DNA of 35,061 bases from Lachnospiraceae bacterium (GTDB lineage Bacteria; Bacillota; Clostridia; Lachnospirales; Lachnospiraceae): the NCBI GenBank assembly GCA_028724245.1, contig JAQYDI010000124.1:1-35061 (forward strand), in the 5' to 3' direction. A program made the position numbers and the translations under genes. Shown one piece after another: positions 30,220 through 35,061 of this stretch (position 1 is the stretch's first letter; the number at the start of each line of letters is the position of its first letter). Below the pieces are notes generated by a model, which did no database searches, was not told the origin of the DNA, and worked only from the letters and a program-made list of their open reading frames with translations.

Positions 30220-33033
30220 GTGGCAAGAATAAATTTTACAGTGGAGGATCACAGCATACGCGTGGACAATCTTGTGGAACTCACCCAGGGCTCCAATAAT
30301 TTTGACGTATGCAATTTCGAGTTTGACAGCAGCTGGGACGGATATACCAAATACGGTATTTTCTATCAGAATCCGTCTGAAGCAATTAAAGTACCGCTGT
30401 CAGACAATTCCTGCAATATCCCCGCAGAGGTCCTGAGAACCGCGGGAAAGCTGTATGTTGGCGCAAGAGGCGTACTTGACGGAAACCATGTTGCCACGAC
30501 ACAGGTGGTATCTTTCCGGATCCGGAACGGCGCAGTTGACGGATCTACAGGAGCAACAGAAGAAATAACAGCATCAGAGTATGAAATTGTCATGGCAGCA
30601 GTAACTAAAGCCAATGCCAGGATAGACAACCTGATCGCACATAATGACGACACGGAAGGGAACAGTGAACTGATTGATATCCGTGTGGATGCAAATGGGA
30701 ATGTACATGAATCGGCCGGGGAAGCTGTCAGGGCGCAGGTTAGTCAGCTTTCTGAGGAGATTGCGAACTTATCCGGTGGTGCGCCAACACCAGTTAGCGT
30801 TGTAGCTGATATGACAGATACTGCAAAGATTTATTTATATACTGGAGCAGAAGATGGTTATATAGCAGGAAATTGGTATTATTATGATGGTACTGCATGG
30901 GTTAGTGGTGGTAAGTACGGAGAAACCAATACAACGGAAGCTACAAGCATAGAACCAGAAAATGATGATATTCCAAAAGTATTCTTTGATGAAGATATAC
31001 CACAGACAAAAGATGATGTGATAACAAAATTCAGATATATTTCTAAAACGCAAGACATAAGTGGATATGCGAAATTTAAAGCACAAGGCAATACATCCAT
31101 GACTTTTCCCAAAAAGAACATGACTGTTAAGATGTATCAAGATGAAGCATGTGAAACTAAATTAAAAGTGAATTACAAAGGTTGGGGAAAACAATCGAAA
31201 CATGTTTATAAAGCAAATTGGATTGATTTAACTCATGCTAGAAACATTGTAAGTGCTAGATTGTGGGCTGATATTGTCATGGCAAGAAGTGATTATGGTA
31301 CGCTTCCTGGGCTATTAAAAACCAGTCCAAATCAGGGAGTAGTAGACGGATTCCCTGTTAAAGTTTATTCGAAAGGAGTCTATCAGGGTAGATACACGTT
31401 AAACATTCCAAAAGACGCATGGATGTTAAACATGGATGACTCACTAGAAATTAATTGTATATTGTGTAGCGAAAATTACGTTAGCGGTTGCTTTAGGGCA
31501 ACAGCAAATATTGACGGTAGCGATTGGACGGACGAAGTGCATGATACAGTACCAGATATAATAAAAACACGTTGGAATGAAATTATTACTTTTGTGATAA
31601 ATAGCTCTGATGATGAGTTCAAGAAAAATTTAAGTAATTATTTCGATGTTCAGAGCCTAACTGATTACTTGATTTTTGGAGTTGTATCTTGCGGATTAGA
31701 TGGTTTTGGGAAAAATCAAATTTATTATACCTATGACAATGAGATTTATTTTGCCCAAATGTATGACATGGATGCCACTTGGGGATTATGGTGGAATGGA
31801 TCTACTTTTGTGTCTAGTGATTACGCGAGAGAAAACTTTCAAGACTTTGCTGACGGCGAAGGGAATCTGTTATACATTCGTTTAGCAAAATTATTCTATG
31901 AAGAAATTCAAGCAAGATATGAAGAATTAAAAAATGGAGTTTTATCTATTCCTAATATTATCAATAAATTTGAAAGATTTACTGACATTGCACCATTGGA
32001 TTTAGTCAAAGAAGATTATGCAAGTACAACAGGAAGTGGAAAATTCACGGGAATTCCATCTCAAATCACTAATAACATTCAACAGATAAGACAATATGTT
32101 GTTGACAGATATATTTATTGTGATGAATATTTTTCAAGTTTGACACCTAAAGAAGAAATACCTTGTACAGGAATTACAATTGATTTAACATCATTATCGC
32201 TTACTGATGAAACAACACAAGCATTAACTGCAATATTAATACCAAGTGATACTACTGATACTGTAATTTGGAGTTCAAGTGATAATTCCATTGCAACGGT
32301 TTCAAAAGGAGTGGTAACACCTGTATCGAATGGTGATTGTGTAATTACTGCTACTTGTGGAACTCAAAGTGCAACTTGTAATGTATCAGTAACTGCATTT
32401 GATTTGAGTAAACAAACAATACCATTAACTAATGTTGGTTTATGGAAAGAAACAGGCTTAGATTCAAGTGTTACTAGATGGAAAACAAGTGATATTATGC
32501 CATTACCAACAGGATTTGAATATGACACAATCACGGTTAAAGGTACAACTGAGCAAACGATTGTTGATGTGTTTGATAGCGAACAAAACTTTGTTTACGA
32601 ATATGCAGGAACCCCTGCTAGTGCTTTATTGCAAGATGTTCAATATTATGCCGTTGCAAAGAGCGATTCAAGTGCTACTGAATTAGAAATTCAATTCACT
32701 CAAACATATCCTAATGCCATTAAAATACCAACACCAAATACCGGTTTATGGAAATCCGCAGGATTAGATTCAAGTGCTACGTCATGGCGTTCATCGGATA
32801 TTGTGGCATTACCGACTGACATGACCTCAGGAATGATTGAATTCGCTGATGGTATATCAAGTGGAAGAATTATTACTACATTTGATGTTGACAAGAATTT
32901 CATTGCAGAAAATGCTAATATTTCATCGATTACTTTTGGCAGTAATGTTAAATACTATGCAGTTGCAATAAATAGTTCACAAATATTCAATAGGCAAACA
33001 ACGAATCTGGCATTGTATGTGAATATAGATTAG
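30220..33033 (+). CDS. Tail adhesin with CotH-kinase-like and BIG2 domains
   Basis: A 937-aa protein, start GTG 30220 after GGAGGG. Residues 1-~190 are a phage baseplate/fibre N-terminus with the same base composition as the tail genes. A fibre spacer follows (YIAGNWYYYDGTAWVSGG, 214-231). Residues ~277-640 match the CotH-kinase family: QGNTSMTFPKKNMTVKM (289-305), HVYKANWIDLTHARNIVSAR (328-347), FPVKVYSKGVYQGRYTLNIP (378-397) and NQIYYTY..MYDMDATWG with N499, D516, D518 as likely metal ligands. A BIG2 domain spans ~645-726; two ~90-aa repeats (GLWKETGLDSS, GLWKSAGLDSS) end it. From base ~30780 the DNA is clearly AT-richer, a recombination junction. Receptor binding likely; kinase activity untested. 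Confidence 0.88.
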   Translation: MARINFTVEDHSIRVDNLVELTQGSNNFDVCNFEFDSSWDGYTKYGIFYQNPSEAIKVPLSDNSCNIPAEVLRTAGKLYVGARGVLDGNHVATTQVVSFRIRNGAVDGSTGATEEITASEYEIVMAAVTKANARIDNLIAHNDDTEGNSELIDIRVDANGNVHESAGEAVRAQVSQLSEEIANLSGGAPTPVSVVADMTDTAKIYLYTGAEDGYIAGNWYYYDGTAWVSGGKYGETNTTEATSIEPENDDIPKVFFDEDIPQTKDDVITKFRYISKTQDISGYAKFKAQGNTSMTFPKKNMTVKMYQDEACETKLKVNYKGWGKQSKHVYKANWIDLTHARNIVSARLWADIVMARSDYGTLPGLLKTSPNQGVVDGFPVKVYSKGVYQGRYTLNIPKDAWMLNMDDSLEINCILCSENYVSGCFRATANIDGSDWTDEVHDTVPDIIKTRWNEIITFVINSSDDEFKKNLSNYFDVQSLTDYLIFGVVSCGLDGFGKNQIYYTYDNEIYFAQMYDMDATWGLWWNGSTFVSSDYARENFQDFADGEGNLLYIRLAKLFYEEIQARYEELKNGVLSIPNIINKFERFTDIAPLDLVKEDYASTTGSGKFTGIPSQITNNIQQIRQYVVDRYIYCDEYFSSLTPKEEIPCTGITIDLTSLSLTDETTQALTAILIPSDTTDTVIWSSSDNSIATVSKGVVTPVSNGDCVITATCGTQSATCNVSVTAFDLSKQTIPLTNVGLWKETGLDSSVTRWKTSDIMPLPTGFEYDTITVKGTTEQTIVDVFDSEQNFVYEYAGTPASALLQDVQYYAVAKSDSSATELEIQFTQTYPNAIKIPTPNTGLWKSAGLDSSATSWRSSDIVALPTDMTSGMIEFADGISSGRIITTFDVDKNFIAENANISSITFGSNVKYYAVAINSSQIFNRQTTNLALYVNID

Positions 33034-33067
33034 TAAATCTATATATTGTGGAAATAGATTTGGAAAG

Positions 33068-33381
33068 CGCAGATTGCCAGCCTAAACGGACACCTGTGCC
33101 ATATTAGGCGGACAGTGTGGGACATAATCGGCGACCAGCCATCAAGCATTATTCCACGGTGTGCTTGACATGAGCCTCTACCGCTCATGATTCATTGGCA
33201 AAAGCCTGAAAACCGCGTCAGAGACGGATTTGCCAGGGCTAAACAGCCTATCATGAGCTACTCATGTAAAGCACCTTTCGCGGCATAAGACTTGATGGCT
33301 TGAAATTTAACTGTCCGCTTATTGTGCCTCTGACTGGTCGGAAAATGTGGCCCAGCTGTCCGCCAAAACTGGCCATATGCA
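33068..33381. mobile_element. Non-autonomous foldback element with tripartite terminal repeats
   Basis: A 314-bp gene-free insertion between the adhesin and the acyltransferase, more GC-rich than both. Its 71-bp ends (33068-33138, 33311-33381) are inverted repeats at ~65% identity without gaps. Each end holds three 22-23-bp units with a GCGGACAG-type core: 33086, 33108, 33131 on the left; 33311, 33334, 33356 on the right. GAAAG flanks both sides (33063-33067, 33382-33386), a possible 5-bp target duplication. The centre (33139-33310) folds strongly. Such terminal arrays occur in transposons moved by IstA/TnsB/TniA-type enzymes. No transposase is present, so it is either a MITE-like element or a large structured RNA. 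Confidence 0.6.
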
Positions 33382-33461
33382 GAAAGAATAATATCTTCAA
33401 TTGTTTCCGTTTTAATGTCATATAATTGTCGTATATTTTGAATTAAAGAAATTCGCTTTGC

Positions 33462-33490
33462 TTGACCGATTATCTTTGCAATAGTATAAT
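33462..33490 (+). promoter_or_regulatory. Promoter of the acyltransferase gene
   Basis: TTGACC (33462-33467), 17 bp, TATAAT (33485-33490). It lies 44 bp before the start codon, so the gene can be expressed in the lysogen independently of the late genes. Confidence 0.8.
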
Positions 33491-33534
33491 TCTTGTTATC
33501 AAATAAGCTTTCGAATAGTAAGAAAGGATAAAAG

Positions 33535-34536
33535 ATGAATTGCAATAAGAGAATAGAATTTTTTGATGTAGCTAAAGCGATTTTAATTATCATGGTTGTG
33601 CTCGGACACACAATAAGGTTAGTAGAAGAAGCTGGAGGAGGGTATGATATAACTTATGCTGAAAAGTTTATAAATTCATTTCATATGCCGGCATTCTTTA
33701 TCATTACAGGTGTTTTATTCAATGAACAAAAATGGAAAGAAGCATCATGGAGTTCTTTCTTATTAAGTCGTTTCAAGACACTGATAATACCATACCTGTT
33801 TTTTGAAATAATAGATTCTACGCTGCAGGTTTTCGTCTACAAGATAGGAATTGAAGGATTTAAAGAATGTTTAATGAGAATGCTTACAGTTAATTGCAAT
33901 AGTGGACCAGACTGGTTCTTGATAGCAATTTTTATAGGAGAAGTTTTGTTCCTGCTTGTACAAAAATATATGTCTAAATCATTTGGAATAATTCTTCAAA
34001 TTACGTGTTTAATAATTTCAATAGCACTTCCAGACAACCATTTTTGTATTGTCATAGGCAGAGCATTAATTGCGTTTGTAATTATAATGGCTGGTAACCA
34101 ATTAAGATTTGTTTTTTGTTGTGCTGAGAATTATAAATGGAAAAATATTATAATTGCATTTTTAATTACACTTGGAATATCTTATGTAAATGGAACTGTC
34201 AATGTTTCACATTGTGAACTTGGATTTGTGGTATTTTTCTTAATCAGTTCTATTTCGGGTACCTTTTTGGTGCTCGGCGTGTCGATCAAAGTACATAATG
34301 ATTTTTTGTTATTCCTCGGAATGAATACATTGACGATAATGGGTATTCATCAGAGAATATTGTATTTGATCCCAAGGTATTTGCCTATGTGCAGGAGTAT
34401 TATTTGGATTTTTCTTGATATGATTATTGTATTTTTAATAGCAATACCGTTTATCTGTATAGTAAATGAGTTCATGCCTTTTTTTGTTGGAAAAAAGTAT
34501 AGGAGCAATCGACTTAAGAAGAATATGCTAAATTAA
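33535..34536 (+). CDS. Acyltransferase-3 family membrane protein
   Basis: A 333-aa polytopic protein with about ten TM helices. The N-terminal RIEFFDVAKAILIIMVVLGHT includes the His of the family's R/K..D..K...I..VV.GH active-site motif; FINSFHMPAFFIITGVLF (~48-65) and PDWFLIAIFIGEVLF follow. Such enzymes add acetyl or other acyl groups to surface sugars. The gene is AT-rich (about one third GC), has its own consensus promoter and terminator and sits outside the structural operon: the layout of a lysogenic-conversion gene that could change the host surface and block related phages. Substrate unknown. ATG 33535 follows AAAGGATAAAAG. Confidence 0.88.
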   Translation: MNCNKRIEFFDVAKAILIIMVVLGHTIRLVEEAGGGYDITYAEKFINSFHMPAFFIITGVLFNEQKWKEASWSSFLLSRFKTLIIPYLFFEIIDSTLQVFVYKIGIEGFKECLMRMLTVNCNSGPDWFLIAIFIGEVLFLLVQKYMSKSFGIILQITCLIISIALPDNHFCIVIGRALIAFVIIMAGNQLRFVFCCAENYKWKNIIIAFLITLGISYVNGTVNVSHCELGFVVFFLISSISGTFLVLGVSIKVHNDFLLFLGMNTLTIMGIHQRILYLIPRYLPMCRSIIWIFLDMIIVFLIAIPFICIVNEFMPFFVGKKYRSNRLKKNMLN

Positions 34537-34572
34537 AGCATACGATAGTCAACTTTCGAAGGGCGGTGTGGG

Positions 34573-34605
34573 ACTACCGGTGGCAGTAATGCTGCCGGTA
34601 GTTTT
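34573..34605 (+). terminator. Terminator of the acyltransferase gene
   Basis: ACTACCGG (34573-34580) pairs with CCGGTAGT (34595-34602) around an inner GCAG/CTGC stem and is followed by TTTT. Confidence 0.85.
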
Positions 34606-34654
34606 AAAAATTTATTGTAAATGGAAGGAAAGTATAGTAGAATAAGGGCAAGAA

Positions 34655-34729
34655 ATGAAGCCCGACAGGGCATTGACACATGTCTCTATCAATGTTGAGT
34701 TCGTAAAAGAGAGCGTAGAAATGAAGTGA
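34655..34729 (+). CDS. Possible 24-aa peptide (tentative)
   Basis: ATG 34655 opens 24 codons (MKPDRALTHVSINVEFVKES...) ending TGA 34727-34729; only a weak AAGGG lies upstream. The sequence AGAAATGAAG recurs near its start (34651) and end (34717). No family recognised. It may equally be an untranslated leader of the lysis genes. Confidence 0.25.
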   Translation: MKPDRALTHVSINVEFVKESVEMK

Positions 34730-34757
34730 GGCTCGCCAGAGCACTAATCACTCCCAG

Positions 34758-34787
34758 AAGGACATGTATCCCATGTCCTTTCTTTTT
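34758..34787 (+). terminator. Terminator upstream of the holin
   Basis: AAGGACATG (34758-34766) pairs with CATGTCCTT (34772-34780), then TCTTTTT. It stands before the lysis genes and would require read-through or a new promoter for holin expression. Confidence 0.88.
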
Positions 34788-34807
34788 AGTTTGCAAAGGA
34801 GGCACGT

Positions 34808-34828
34808 ATGATCCGAGATGGACCATAG
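34808..34828 (+). CDS. Six-codon micro-ORF between two terminators
   Basis: ATG 34808 follows an ideal SD (AAAGGAGG) and reads MIRDGP-stop. Too short to be a normal gene, but an ideal SD on a six-codon frame directly between two terminators looks like a leader peptide. Confidence 0.35.
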   Translation: MIRDGP

Positions 34829-34843
34829 AATAATTTGTATATC

Positions 34844-34866
34844 AGAGCCGTAGAGGGCTCTTTTTT
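34844..34866 (+). terminator. Second terminator before the holin
   Basis: AGAGCC (34844-34849) pairs with GGCTCT (34856-34861), followed by six T. It is 43 bp upstream of the holin start. Confidence 0.8.
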
Positions 34867-34908
34867 AATACAAAAAATTATAGGGTTACGGCCCGGAAAG
34901 GAATAACA

Positions 34909-35061
34909 ATGAATGAAGTAAACAAAGTAATTGACACGTACAATGTATGCGTAGGAGCTATTGTGGCGATACTGAGCTATGTTCTCGGACCTCACTGGAT
35001 CCTGTTCGCCGGTTTTCTTGGCCTCAATTTGATAGACTGGGTTACAGGCTGGATGAAGAGC
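34909..35061 (+). CDS. Phage holin (Holin_4 type), cut by the window end
   Basis: The first 51 codons of a membrane protein: ATG 34909 after GGAAAGGA, MNEVNKVIDTYNVCVGAIV..., two hydrophobic segments (VGAIVAILSYVLG and WILFAGFLGLNLIDWVTGW). The LN..DW.TGW motif is typical of Holin_4 ('toxin secretion/phage lysis') holins, which form the lesions that release the endolysin. The lysin gene should follow beyond the window. Confidence 0.85.
   Translation, partial: MNEVNKVIDTYNVCVGAIVAILSYVLGPHWILFAGFLGLNLIDWVTGWMKS

Noticed and set aside
33068..33381. Known giant phage RNAs (ROOL, GOLLD) or a diversity-generating template
   Set aside because: The element is too short for the RNAs, I recognise none of their features, and no reverse transcriptase or variable-repeat pair is present. 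The tripartite inverted ends fit a transposon better.
33258..33611. Minus-strand frame of 117 codons over the foldback element and its right flank
   Set aside because: It reads through the terminal repeats, the acyltransferase promoter and the start of the acyltransferase gene; no SD and no family.
1..35061. CRISPR array, anti-CRISPR or retron
   Set aside because: No regularly spaced direct repeats with unique spacers, no cas or reverse transcriptase genes. The 21-bp tandem repeats are coding repeats without spacers.

Overview
The window is the junction between a Firmicute rRNA/tRNA operon and a tailed-phage prophage. The host is probably a Lachnospiraceae-type Clostridium relative: rRNA is followed by a dense tRNA array, Shine-Dalgarno (SD) sites are strong, and the phage families are those typical of gut Clostridia. 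Bases 1-975 hold the 3' end of 23S rRNA, a consensus promoter and seven tRNAs (Asn, Glu, Thr, Met, Asp, Val, Leu), closed by a strong terminator at 980-1018. No 5S gene lies between them. Everything from about 1020 to the window end is one prophage. Its left end is here; its right end and lysin genes lie beyond base 35061.

Layout. (1) Integration and lysogeny, 923-5856: a large serine recombinase whose reading frame runs into the host tRNA-Leu; a two-TM surface protein; an autonomous 32-codon gene under a consensus promoter with two LexA-like boxes; an XRE repressor without a peptidase domain; divergent consensus promoters with operators; small early genes; and a DUF4393 (Abi-alpha) gene. (2) Early and replication genes, 5941-14015: about seven small genes, a single-Tyr HUH Rep, PcfK-like and PcfJ-like proteins, a ParB/DUF3102-like protein, zinc-ribbon and HNH-like proteins, a degenerate RNase H-fold protein, and a DUF1492/ArpU-like late regulator overprinted on its end. 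(3) Packaging, head and tail, 14220-30210: TerS, TerL, SPP1-type portal, minor capsid protein, Gp20 scaffold, capsid, connectors, tail tube, two assembly chaperones, an 812-aa tape measure, Dit, Tal and a DUF859 protein. This is a long-tailed siphovirus plan. (4) Host-range and conversion region, 30220-34536: a 937-aa adhesin whose AT-rich C-terminal four fifths carries a CotH-kinase-like domain, a BIG2 domain and two repeats; a 314-bp foldback element with tripartite terminal repeats; and an acyltransferase-3 gene with its own promoter. (5) Start of lysis, 34655-35061: two short ORFs, two terminators and a holin cut by the window edge.

How it works together (inference). The repressor and early promoters form a lysogeny switch. 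The repressor has no self-cleavage domain, so the SOS-type micro-gene beside it is a natural candidate for the induction signal. The DUF4393 gene, the surface protein and the acyltransferase have their own promoters or orientation and look like genes active in the lysogen. Other observations of interest are a 14-bp palindrome recurring four times exactly (twice more with one mismatch), one copy at the inferred recombination junction; a possible pac site inside terS; and the foldback element at 33068-33381.
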